Origin: CAVTQZ01 sp963737015 | Lineage (GTDB): Bacteria; Actinomycetota; Acidimicrobiia; Acidimicrobiales; UBA8190 | Reading direction: 5' to 3' | Length of the DNA: 64,000 nt | NCBI GenBank assembly: GCA_963737015.1 | Contig: CAVTQZ010000001.1 | Coordinates: 992,001-1,056,000 of the forward strand | Shown: in pieces, positions 9,341 through 17,185 of the stretch | How the letters are laid out: each line of letters opens with the position of its first letter | How positions within the stretch are numbered: position 1 is the stretch's first letter | The notes under the pieces: model-generated | The model's input: only the letters and a program-made list of their open reading frames with translations | The model's database searches: none | What the model was told of the DNA's origin: nothing | Program-made: the position numbers and the translations under genes

Positions 9341-9927
9341 TGGTGGCCGTGCCACGTCGGCGAACCACTGCGCAGGTCATTAGGGGCAACCCCGATGGGT
9401 TCACGGTGTTGACGATCAAGCCACTTGGCACGTAAGGGCTGAGTTTGTATTCGTCGACGGAGCCGACGATCGTGGAGCTGCACATCGACAGGGAGTGGGG
9501 CGAGCTGTACCCCCACAAGAGCCCCGCGGTTCCTCCGGGTGGCGTCACGACCGCCGTCTCGGAAGATCAAGACCGCTCCACTGTTCGACGCGATCGGACT
9601 TGACCCCGGCTCCGCCCTCACGCTCGCAGTGCACGGGCGCCGACCGGACGAGGACTTCCTCGCCGTGCGTCGTCCTGGTCGCGGGGTCGAGACGATGCTG
9701 TCTAGCAGTGTGGGCCGAGAGGTACGTCGCCAAGTGCGCGACCAATCGTCGGCTCTACGCCGAGCTAGCCAAAGAGCACAAGGGCTACACCGAGCGGGCA
9801 ATTCGCGGCATGTCCAGACCGCAAAGCGACGCGAGCTCCTCGTCGGGGGGTCGCAGGGCCGGGCGGGTGGACGCTTGACACCCAAGGCCAAACGCCTGCT
9901 TGACCAGATGAAGGGAGAGGACGAGTA
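9341..9927 (+). other. 587-base stretch with no confident gene
   Basis: This stretch precedes the recombinase partner gene. Open frames exist, but none reads convincingly throughout. A frame ending RLTPKAKRLLDQMKGEDE at 9928 looks protein-like at its C-terminus and overlaps the next start (TAATG), so a decayed or frameshifted gene, perhaps a regulator, probably occupies 9470-9928. I cannot assign it. Confidence 0.3.
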
Positions 9928-10109
9928 ATGAAACCCAAGCGAGTTGAGGTGAAGAAACCCAAGCGAGCTGATGTAAAGCCCCGCACGAAGCCGCCAATCC
10001 ATTTGGAAGGTGACGGCGAACCGATCACGCTCCACGTCGTTGACGTGACTCCGGCCGACGCACCAGTCCGAGTGCTTGAGGTACGTCGCACGGGGGAGAC
10101 GACCAGTGA
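9928..10109 (+). pseudogene. small basic protein upstream of the recombinase
   Basis: The ATG at 9928 overlaps the previous stop and follows GGGAGAGG. The N-terminus is lysine- and proline-rich with an imperfect internal repeat (KPKRVEVK then KPKRADVK, mirrored as a 24-base DNA repeat). LHVVDVTPADAPVRVLEVRR follows. In the current sequence the frame runs past the recombinase start. A one-base change in the G5 run near 10092 would end it at a TGA overlapping the recombinase GTG (GTGA). Function unknown; the basic tail could bind DNA. Confidence 0.4.
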
Positions 10110-11766
10110 GGTTCGCGTTCTATGGGCGAGTGAGCACCGAGGACCAACAGGACCCGGCCGCTTCGCGGTGTGGCAGTTGTCACGAGCTAACGGACTGATC
10201 GAGCCGCTGGCGGTGTTGTCGTGGCCGAATTCTTCGACGTGGGCCAGTCGAGATCGCTGCCCTGGAAGCGTCGGCCGAGGCGTTGCGTCTGCTCGACGGC
10301 TCAAAGACCGCGCCGTGGCTTCGACGCAGTGGTGATCGGCGAGCCGCACCGAGCCTTCTACGGCAATCAGTTCTCGCTCACGTTCCCCGTTCTCACCCAC
10401 CATCGCTGTGCCTTGTGGGTGCCGGAGGTCGGCGGCCCGGTCGATCCGGGCAGTGAGGCGCACGACCTCGTATGTCTCTGTTCGCGGGGCTCTCCAAGGG
10501 CGAGCGCATAGAGGATCAAGACACGCGTGGCAGCGATGGCAAGCCAGGCCGCGACCGAGGGACGTTTCCTCGGCGGTCGACCGCCCTACGGGTACCGACT
10601 CGTCGATGCCGGGCCGCATCCCAACCCCGGCAAGGCCTCGGCGGGTCAACGAACGCGGAGGCTCGAACGCGACGGCCGCCGCGCCGTTCGTCGAGCGCAT
10701 CTTCACGGAGTACGTCGCGGGCGCGGGCATAGGTGCGATCGCCGAAGGGCTCAACGTGACCACGTACCGAGCCCGTCAGGCCACGACCGCGCGCAACCGT
10801 CACCGTGCATCGGCCGGGGAGCGTGGGGCAAGTCTGCGGTGCGCGCATCTCAACAACCCCCGCTACACCGGACGGGAGGTATGGAACCGCCAGCGCCGCG
10901 ACGAGGAGCTGCTCGACGTCGAGGACGTGGCCGCGGGTTACCAGTGCGCATGAGGTGGATCGACCGAAGCGATGCGGGTTTGGTCGGCCGAGGTCACTCA
11001 CGAGCCGCTCGTCTCCCCCGAAGTGTTCGCAGCGGGCGTAGCGGTCGGTCGGCGAGCACCGCAAGGACGGTCGTAAAGCCGAGGCGTCGGAACACGTACT
11101 GCCTCTCGTCGATGGTCCGATGTGGGATCTGCGGCCGAAGAATGTCGGGCAGCGTGGAGTCACGACCAGGCTTACTACCGTTGCGGCTTCCCCACTGAGT
11201 ACGTGGGCGCTACGGCAAGACACCGCGGTGGGTGTACCTGCGCGAATCCGAGGTGACCGAGGCGCTTGACGGCTGGCTCTTTCGGGTCTTTGACCCGGAC
11301 AACCTCGACGCTACGATCGACGCAATGGTCGCCGCGTAGGCCCCCGACGACGCCGCAGCCGCCCGAGCCGAGGCCGCTCGACGCACCATCGCGGAGTGTC
11401 GCGGACGTCTATCCAAGTACCGCGTCGCTCTCGAAGCCGGTGCGGACCCGGCGATCGTCGCAGGATGGATCAAGGAAGTGGAAGGCGATCGCATCGAGGC
11501 CGAGCGTGAACTGGCCGAGTCTGCGCCCGCCGAGCCGTACACCGAGGAGGAGGTGCGGGCGCTCGGTTTGGTGGGTGCGAAACGAGGAGATGGGCAAGCT
11601 GTCAGCGAGGATGAACCCCGAGCAGCGCCGCATCCTTTACGAGCGTCTTGGAGTGCGCCTCACGTATCACCCGGAGCGCCAGCTCGTCGAGATCGAGTGT
11701 CGACCTCCGTGTACTCAGGTGGTGTCGGAGAGGGGACTTGAACCCCTACGCCCTTGCGGGCACTAG
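10106..11766 (+). pseudogene. serine recombinase (integrase), multiply frameshifted
   Basis: The GTG at 10106 follows a GGGGGAG site and opens RFAFYGRVSTEDQQDPAASR, with the catalytic Ser in GRVST. Across shifting frames follow VVAEFFDVGQSRSLPW, FDAVVIGEPHRAFYGNQFS, then the recombinase domain (RFLGGRPPYGYRLVDAG, NNPRYTGREVWNRQRRDE), a zinc ribbon with RCGICGRRM, a coiled region (EVEGDRIEAERELAES) and RILYERLGVRLTYHPERQ. About 550 residues would be intact. I see at least five frameshifts and an in-frame TAG at 11338-11340. The C-terminal frame reads into the antisense of tRNA-Leu. It would integrate and excise the element but cannot be functional as written. Confidence 0.75.
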
Positions 11767-11806
11767 CCCCTCAAGCTAGCGCGTCTGCCTATTCCGCCAC
11801 TCCGAC
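11720..11806 (-). tRNA. tRNA-Leu (anticodon GAG)
   Basis: On the minus strand the acceptor stem GTCGGAG (11806 downward) pairs with CTCCGAC at the 3' end, followed by A and an encoded CCA (11720-11722). The anticodon stem CTAGC/GCTAG encloses a seven-base loop TTGAGGG, giving anticodon GAG. A long variable arm (TGCCCGCAAGGGCG) and the T arm GGTTCAAGTCC are clear. This class II shape is typical of leucine tRNA. It marks the right boundary, and likely attachment site, of the phage-like element. Confidence 0.93.
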
Positions 11807-11889
11807 GAAAGCGCGAACCGACCGCGTGACTTACGACCAGCGCATCGCGCACTCTACCGCCCCGAAGGCAGGGCGATGCGAAAACCCGT

Positions 11890-13704
11890 TCAATGTCGAT
11901 TCGGTTTGATCTCCACCACCCGGTACCACTTCTCCACCGAGAACATCGGGCCTAGCCCTCCGGGATCGTCGGTGACAGCGTTCACCCACGCCGAATGCAC
12001 CAGAAGGGTCGGCTCTGCGAACAAGGGGTATGTCGGCATCTCGGTCCAGAGATCCGCATCTGCCTGCTTGTAGAGGGGATTCGCTTGGTTACTGCCGAGC
12101 TGTTGCACGGCCTGCGCCAACGTTGTGTCGACGTGCGGGTCGTCGAATCCGGACCAGTCGAGGTTGGTGCCGGGAATCGTGAGAACCGGGGAGGTCGAGA
12201 AGTACCCGGCGTCGCCGCTCGGGTAGACGTTCGAGACCATCGGGGCGAGCGCAAGGTCGAAAGAGCCCGCCGGAAGGATCGAGCTCTCTAGCTGGGCGGA
12301 GGTGACCGGCACCTCCTGGACGTCGAACCCTGCATCGGTGAGCTGCGCCGCCACTGAAGGTTCGACCATCGCGGACCATGGGTCGTCCTGAGCCCAAACG
12401 AGCTCCAAGTCGAGCGACTTGCCGTGTGACGTCCACGTGCCGTTCGAGTCTGCGGCAAGTCCACCCTGGGCGAAAGCACGCGCAGCCGCTACCGGATCCG
12501 CTTGAACGTAACCGGCGGCTCCGTCCGAGTATTGCGGCTGGGTGTTCGAGAACAGGTGATCGTTGTCCTCCCAGACCGAAGAATTGAGTGGCTGAATGAG
12601 GCTCGTGATGATTCCAGCCCTGTCGATCTCATGGGCTATCCCCTCTCGGATAAACGCGTTGTCGAGCGGGGGGTGTTTCGTGTTGAAGATCAGCTGGAGC
12701 ATCGTCGTGCCGAGGGACTCCGTCGTCTCCACGGAAGCCGTGGAAGAAAGTTGGGCGAGCACGGACGTATCGAACTCGGTGGGGTACCCAATGTCAGCCG
12801 ACCTTTTGGTGAGAAGACCTAGAGCGTTTTCAGGGACAGGGTCGGCTTCGATCACGATGCGATCGAGATGCGGCGCGGTCCCCCACCAGTGAGGGTTGCG
12901 GACCAGGACGATGCGGTTGCCCGGTTCCCAGGAGGCGGCTTCCCACGGTCCCCCTGACACGAGCACACTCGGGTCAAAGGTGTCGAAGCCGTGGTTCCAT
13001 CCCACGCGTTCCGCCACGTGCGCAGGCAACAGGTCGTCGAAAAGCGAAGGCCAGTCTCCGAATGGCGTCCTGAAGACGACCGTGACGGTCTTGTCGTCGT
13101 TGCCACCAGTCACGGTTTGTATGTCCCGGTAGCCGAGGGTGCTGGCGACGGAGTCGGGTGTTCCATCGATGTCGACACCTCCGCCCTTTTGGGCCAGCCA
13201 CGCATAGATGAAATCCTGGGCGCTGATCGGCACTCCGTCAGACCAGGTCGCCCGCGGATTGATCTGATACACGACGGTCTGCGGGTTGATGTTCACGAGC
13301 TCGGCGCTCTGCACGACGTCGGTGTCCAGCACAGGAGTCTGTTGGGGGCCTAGTTGAAAGACCTGCGGCCAGATGGCGCTCGCTACGTCCCGGGTGGTGG
13401 CAGCGTCGCCGGAGGGCGTGTGGTCGTTCAAAGTCGTCGGTACCTGGTCGAGGACGATGGTCGCGGTTCCACCGGTCACCCCCACGAGGTGTGGAGAGGT
13501 CTCCGACGAGATGTTCCCCGAGGCGACCGATTGTGAGGGGCTATGCGGTGAGTCGCCCCCGCACGCCATGAGCCCGAGAGCGCTCACGGTGACCAAGGCG
13601 CTCAGGACGCCGAATACCCGGAGCGTCCCGAATGTCTGTTCGTGGGCTCGCCGGCGCCCGGGAGCAGTACCGGCGATGCCTGCGCGCCGCGCAGGCGCGC
13701 TCAC
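11890..13704 (-). CDS. peptide/solute-binding lipoprotein of an ABC importer (SBP family 5)
   Basis: This is a 604-residue extracellular solute-binding protein of the DppA/OppA class. A hydrophobic segment near residues 30-48 ends in a lipobox (LMAC), so it is a lipoprotein. The family 5 fold shows in NPRATWSDGVPISAQDFIYA and later in ADADLWTEMPTYPLFAEPTL. The GTG start at 13704 overlaps the secG stop (GTGA), so translation is coupled to secG. No permease or ATPase lies beside it; the importer at 53.8-59.6 kb has its own binding protein. The N-terminus is long before the hydrophobic core, so the true start may be internal. Confidence 0.8.
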   Translation of the reverse strand: MSAPARRAGIAGTAPGRRRAHEQTFGTLRVFGVLSALVTVSALGLMACGGDSPHSPSQSVASGNISSETSPHLVGVTGGTATIVLDQVPTTLNDHTPSGDAATTRDVASAIWPQVFQLGPQQTPVLDTDVVQSAELVNINPQTVVYQINPRATWSDGVPISAQDFIYAWLAQKGGGVDIDGTPDSVASTLGYRDIQTVTGGNDDKTVTVVFRTPFGDWPSLFDDLLPAHVAERVGWNHGFDTFDPSVLVSGGPWEAASWEPGNRIVLVRNPHWWGTAPHLDRIVIEADPVPENALGLLTKRSADIGYPTEFDTSVLAQLSSTASVETTESLGTTMLQLIFNTKHPPLDNAFIREGIAHEIDRAGIITSLIQPLNSSVWEDNDHLFSNTQPQYSDGAAGYVQADPVAAARAFAQGGLAADSNGTWTSHGKSLDLELVWAQDDPWSAMVEPSVAAQLTDAGFDVQEVPVTSAQLESSILPAGSFDLALAPMVSNVYPSGDAGYFSTSPVLTIPGTNLDWSGFDDPHVDTTLAQAVQQLGSNQANPLYKQADADLWTEMPTYPLFAEPTLLVHSAWVNAVTDDPGGLGPMFSVEKWYRVVEIKPNRH

Positions 13705-13931
13705 TGCAGACGTAGCGCCAGTGCCAGCGTCGTGAACGCGAAGACCACTGCGACCGTGATCGTGATGCGGTCCAGGTTCCTCTCGACGACCGTCGAACCC
13801 GCTGCAGCCTGGCCGACGGACCCGCCGAACATGTCAGAGAGCCCCCCTCCCTTTCCGGAGTGGAGGAGGATGAGGAAGATCAAGCTCCCCGAAACGATTA
13901 TGTGAATGACGAGAATCGCGATCGTCAGCAA
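13701..13931 (-). CDS. secG: preprotein translocase subunit SecG
   Basis: This is a 76-residue protein with two membrane segments (ILVIHIIVSGSLIFLILLHS and ITITVAVVFAFTTLALAL) flanking the conserved GKGGGLSDMFGG loop of SecG. It assists the SecYEG channel in protein export. I chose the TTG at 13931 because a perfect AGGAGG (13940-13945) sits eight bases upstream, and the protein then begins at the first membrane helix as usual. An upstream in-frame start at 14006 would add an unlikely polar leader. It is last in the glycolytic cluster gap-pgk-tpiA, the usual place of secG in many actinobacteria. Confidence 0.92.
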   Translation of the reverse strand: MLTIAILVIHIIVSGSLIFLILLHSGKGGGLSDMFGGSVGQAAAGSTVVERNLDRITITVAVVFAFTTLALALRLQ

Positions 13932-13939
13932 CTTCCGGG

Positions 13940-13945
13940 CCTCCT
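13940..13945 (-). promoter_or_regulatory. ribosome binding site of secG
   Basis: AGGAGG on the minus strand, eight bases before the TTG at 13931. It decides in favour of this rare start codon over the upstream start at 14006. Confidence 0.8.
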
Positions 13946-14048
13946 GACCTGAGCCAGAAACGCTACCAAGGGCGGCGGTGTTTCGGTGGCGCGCCCATTG
14001 CCCCAAGACACCTGCTTGTCGCCGGCAGGTCGTAGGAGGTCCAGGCCC

Positions 14049-14861
14049 TCACTTCCGCGGGGTGGCAGTCGTCGCCGCGTTGTGGACGATCGTGGCGAAC
14101 GTGGCGGCTTCCAGGCTGGCGCCCCCGACCAGGAGACCGTCGACGTCAGGCTCTGACGTGAGCTCTGCACTGTTGTCGGGGCGGACCGAACCGCCGTACT
14201 GGATCCGCACCGACTGTGCGGCATCGGACCCGGCTATCTCCCCGACGACATTACGGACGTGTGCGCAGGCGGCCTGGGCGTCGCCGGGGGTGGCGGTACG
14301 CCCCGTCCCGATCGCCCAGATCGGCTCGTAGGCGAGCACGAGACTTTCGACCTGCTGCTGTGGGAGCCCCTTGAGCGCGCCTGTCAGCTGAGAGGTGAGC
14401 CGTTCCTCGGTTACACCGTCTTCGCGTTCGAATTCCGTCTCGCCCACACAGACGATTGGCGTCATCTGGTGCCTCAGGACTGCACGCAATGTCGCAGCGA
14501 CCTGCTCGTCGGTCTGGCCGAACAGTTGTCTTCGTTCCGAATGACCCACGATCACGAACTTCACCCCGAGCCTGGCGAGCATGGGTGGCGCTACCTCGCC
14601 GGTGAACGCGCCGGAGTCCTCGTCGAAGCAATGCTGTGCTCCGAGCGACACCGGTATCCCCCTGTCTTCGAGCACCGTCTGCACTGAACGCAGGTCGGTG
14701 AAGGGTGGATGCACCGACACGTCCAGCACGCTCACATCGCCCGCGTCGAGGCGCAGTCCTAGGTCTTGCACCGTTCTGATCGCCTGGAGATGGTCGTGGT
14801 GCATCTTCCAGTTGCCACTTATGAGCGGCCTGCGCGACGACGGCGAGTCAGACGATGACAT
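14049..14861 (-). CDS. tpiA: triose-phosphate isomerase
   Basis: A 270-residue TIM-barrel enzyme interconverting dihydroxyacetone phosphate and glyceraldehyde 3-phosphate in cytoplasmic glycolysis and gluconeogenesis. Visible are the catalytic Lys in GNWKMH near residue 18, the catalytic His in IVGHSERR, the catalytic Glu in LAYEPIWAIGTGRTATP (loop 6), and phosphate-binding IQYGGSVRPDN and LLVGGASL. The usual NWKMN reads NWKMH here. It follows pgk by three bases and precedes secG. Confidence 0.97.
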   Translation of the reverse strand: MSSSDSPSSRRPLISGNWKMHHDHLQAIRTVQDLGLRLDAGDVSVLDVSVHPPFTDLRSVQTVLEDRGIPVSLGAQHCFDEDSGAFTGEVAPPMLARLGVKFVIVGHSERRQLFGQTDEQVAATLRAVLRHQMTPIVCVGETEFEREDGVTEERLTSQLTGALKGLPQQQVESLVLAYEPIWAIGTGRTATPGDAQAACAHVRNVVGEIAGSDAAQSVRIQYGGSVRPDNSAELTSEPDVDGLLVGGASLEAATFATIVHNAATTATPRK

Positions 14862-14864
14862 CGG

Positions 14865-16082
14865 CTAAAGGGTCGGCGGCTCTTCATCGACCCGAGACGG
14901 GCCCGGGGCGTTCGGAGCACGACGCAGTGCCGCGAGGCCCGGCAGGTCTCCGTGCTCCAGGAGCTCGAGTGACGCGCCTCCTCCTGTCGATACGAATCCG
15001 ACCTCGCCCTCGAGCCCGAACCTGTCCAGAGCGGCAGCGGAGTCACCGCCGCCGACCACGCTGAACGCCGAGCTCCGCACGATCGCCTCGGCGACGGCGC
15101 GTGTCCCGAGAGCGAAGCGGTCGTCCTCGAACGCGCCCACCGGACCGTTCCAGAAAACAGTCTTCGCTTCCTCGAGAGGTCGAGCGAAGAATTCGCGGGT
15201 GTCCGGACCGATGTCGACGCCTTCGTAACCCTCGGGGATGTCACCTTCGACCACCGTGTAGCCGCCGGTGCCGTTGTCGCCGTCTCCGATGGACCCGCCC
15301 GGTGCCAAAGCGACGATGTCAATCGGAAGAAGGAGCCGGTCCCCCGCCAACTCGATGAGGGCCCTGCAATCCTCGATGCTCGACGGGTCGAGGAGCGACG
15401 AGCCGACGGAGCGACCTTTGGCCGCCAGGAACGTGTAGGACATCCCTCCGCCGACTATGAGGACGTCCACCTGCTCGATCAAGGATCGGAGCACTCCTAG
15501 CTTGTCGGCGACCTTCGCGCCGCCGACCACCGCGACGAAGGGCCGGGGAGGCCCGGCGAGCAGCCCACCGAGCACTTCCACCTCGCGAGAGAGCAGTCGT
15601 CCCGCCGCCGAGGGAAGCACGCCGGGGGGGCCCACGATCGAGGCGTGAGCCCGGTGCGACGCCCCGAACGCGTCGTTCACGTAGGCGTCGAAGTCGTCGA
15701 CGAGCCATGCCACGAACGCGGGGTCGTTGGCTTCTTCGCCTGGATCGAAACGCAGGTTCTCGATCAGCTCGACACCGGGGGCTAGCTCTGCGAGGCGCTC
15801 TCGCACGGGCCCGACCGTAAAGCGCGGGTCCGCTTTGCCGTTCGGCCTTCCGAGGTGGGTGCAGGCGGTTGCTGAAGCTCCCCTGTCGGTGAGCCATTGC
15901 AAGGTCGGAAGCGCGGCACGGATACGGAAGTCGTCCGCGATTGTGGCCGCCCCGTCCTCGGAGCTGCGCGAGAGCGGGACGTTGAAGTCCACGCGTACCA
16001 AGACCCGCGTCCCGCGGATGTCGGGCAGGTCCTCCAGGAGGGGCAGGCCCGTCATCGGGCTCAGCCCTGCGGCGTCGCTCAC
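14865..16082 (-). CDS. pgk: phosphoglycerate kinase
   Basis: A 405-residue cytoplasmic kinase transferring phosphate from 1,3-bisphosphoglycerate to ADP. Family motifs are VLVRVDFNVPL near residues 30-40, HLGRPNGKADPRF, FGASHRAHAS, VVGGAKVADKLGVL, VFWNGPVGAFE and the C-terminal VVGGGDSAAAL / STGGGASLELLE. The GTG at 16082 starts a few bases after the gap stop. Length and motif order are normal and the frame is intact. Confidence 0.97.
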   Translation of the reverse strand: MSDAAGLSPMTGLPLLEDLPDIRGTRVLVRVDFNVPLSRSSEDGAATIADDFRIRAALPTLQWLTDRGASATACTHLGRPNGKADPRFTVGPVRERLAELAPGVELIENLRFDPGEEANDPAFVAWLVDDFDAYVNDAFGASHRAHASIVGPPGVLPSAAGRLLSREVEVLGGLLAGPPRPFVAVVGGAKVADKLGVLRSLIEQVDVLIVGGGMSYTFLAAKGRSVGSSLLDPSSIEDCRALIELAGDRLLLPIDIVALAPGGSIGDGDNGTGGYTVVEGDIPEGYEGVDIGPDTREFFARPLEEAKTVFWNGPVGAFEDDRFALGTRAVAEAIVRSSAFSVVGGGDSAAALDRFGLEGEVGFVSTGGGASLELLEHGDLPGLAALRRAPNAPGPSRVDEEPPTL

Positions 16083-16086
16083 AGGC

Positions 16087-17109
16087 TCAGCGCGCCTCGC
16101 CCATCAAAAGCGCCAGGTCTACGAGGCGGTTCGAATAGCCCCATTCGTTGTCGTACCAACCCTGCACCTTCACGAGTGTGGTGTTGTCGTCGACCGGGAG
16201 GACCATCGTGAGCCCGGCATCGAAGGTGCACGACGCCGGGCTGCCCACGATGTCCGAGGAGACGATCGGGTCCTCGGTGTAAACGAGGATCTTCGCCATC
16301 GGGCCGCTCGAGGCTGCGGCGCGGAACGCCTCGTTGACTTCGTCCTTCGAGACGGGACGACCGATGATCGCGGTGAAGTCGGTGATGGATCCGTCAGAGA
16401 CAGGTACGCGAAGCGCATGCCCGTCGAGGCGCCCTTGCATCTGTTCGAGCACTTGACCCGTCGCGCGTGCCGCTCCCGTCGACGCGGGGATGATGTTCTG
16501 AGCGGCCGCACGCGCACGGCGTAGGTCTCTGTGGGTGAGGTCGAGGAGGTTCTGGTCGTTCGTGTACGCGTGCACGGTGGTCATCAGCCCGCTTCTGATC
16601 CCGAACGCGTCGTCGAGGACCTTCACCATCGGAACGAAGCAGTTGGTGGTGCACGAGGCGTTCGAGACCACCGTGTGACGACCCGGGTCGTAGCTGTCGT
16701 CGTTCACCCCGATCACGAAGGTGGCGTCCACTCCAGTGGCCGGAGCGGAGATGATCACCCTTCCGGCACCGGCTTCGATGTGCGATGCGGCTGCCTCTCG
16801 GGTCGTGAAGCGGCCGGTCGACTCGAGCACTACGGTCGCGCCGATCTCGGTCCACGGAAGCGCCTTGGGCTCACGCTCCGAGAGGACCCTTATGCGCTGA
16901 CCCGCCACCACCATATGGTCCTCCTCGACCGTCACCTCGCCGTCGAAGCGCCCGTAGGTCGTGTCGTACCGCAGCAAGTGGGCGTTCGTCGTGACGTCCG
17001 TCAGGTCGTTGAGCGCGACGATCTCCAGATCCGCACCCTTCGCCCGCGCCGCGCGGAGGAAGTTCCTCCCGATCCGCCCGAACCCGTTAATTCCAACTCT
17101 TACAGTCAT
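16087..17109 (-). CDS. gap: glyceraldehyde-3-phosphate dehydrogenase, type I
   Basis: A 340-residue NAD-dependent enzyme oxidising glyceraldehyde 3-phosphate to 1,3-bisphosphoglycerate. The Rossmann motif GINGFGRIGRN lies at the N-terminus, the catalytic Cys in SNASCTTNC near residue 155, and the substrate loop TGAARATGQVL follows. The start is ATG at 17109, preceded by GAGGGAG; the open frame further upstream is antisense noise over yvcK. It heads the gap-pgk-tpiA-secG run. In many actinobacteria whiA lies between yvcK and gap; here only 76 bases separate them. Confidence 0.97.
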   Translation of the reverse strand: MTVRVGINGFGRIGRNFLRAARAKGADLEIVALNDLTDVTTNAHLLRYDTTYGRFDGEVTVEEDHMVVAGQRIRVLSEREPKALPWTEIGATVVLESTGRFTTREAAASHIEAGAGRVIISAPATGVDATFVIGVNDDSYDPGRHTVVSNASCTTNCFVPMVKVLDDAFGIRSGLMTTVHAYTNDQNLLDLTHRDLRRARAAAQNIIPASTGAARATGQVLEQMQGRLDGHALRVPVSDGSITDFTAIIGRPVSKDEVNEAFRAAASSGPMAKILVYTEDPIVSSDIVGSPASCTFDAGLTMVLPVDDNTTLVKVQGWYDNEWGYSNRLVDLALLMGEAR

Positions 17110-17185
17110 CTCTCCCTCACATGACGTGCCCGTCGGCCCCACAAGTATCGGATACCAGCGGGCCATCCGGTGAACACGATCGCCT

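Larger units (their letters stand above)
1480..11806. mobile_element. phage-like integrative element (satellite-like) beside tRNA-Leu
   Basis: This unit holds a serine recombinase, small HTH proteins, a D5/P4 helicase-primase, small and large terminase, a WhiB-like regulator, an HK97-type capsid protein and a few small genes. All except the recombinase and its partner run leftward in a tightly coupled chain. No portal, prohead protease, tail or lysis gene is visible, so it is not a complete phage. The right edge is set by the tRNA-Leu gene, into which the recombinase frame runs. The left edge is uncertain: I found no copy of the tRNA 3' sequence near 1-1500, so the left junction may lie outside the window. 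Most genes are frameshifted. Confidence 0.6.

Noticed and set aside
14022..14042. Inverted repeat ACCTGC...GCAGGT between tpiA and secG as a terminator
   Set aside because: Six-base stem with no U-run, inside a probable operon. Too weak to call.
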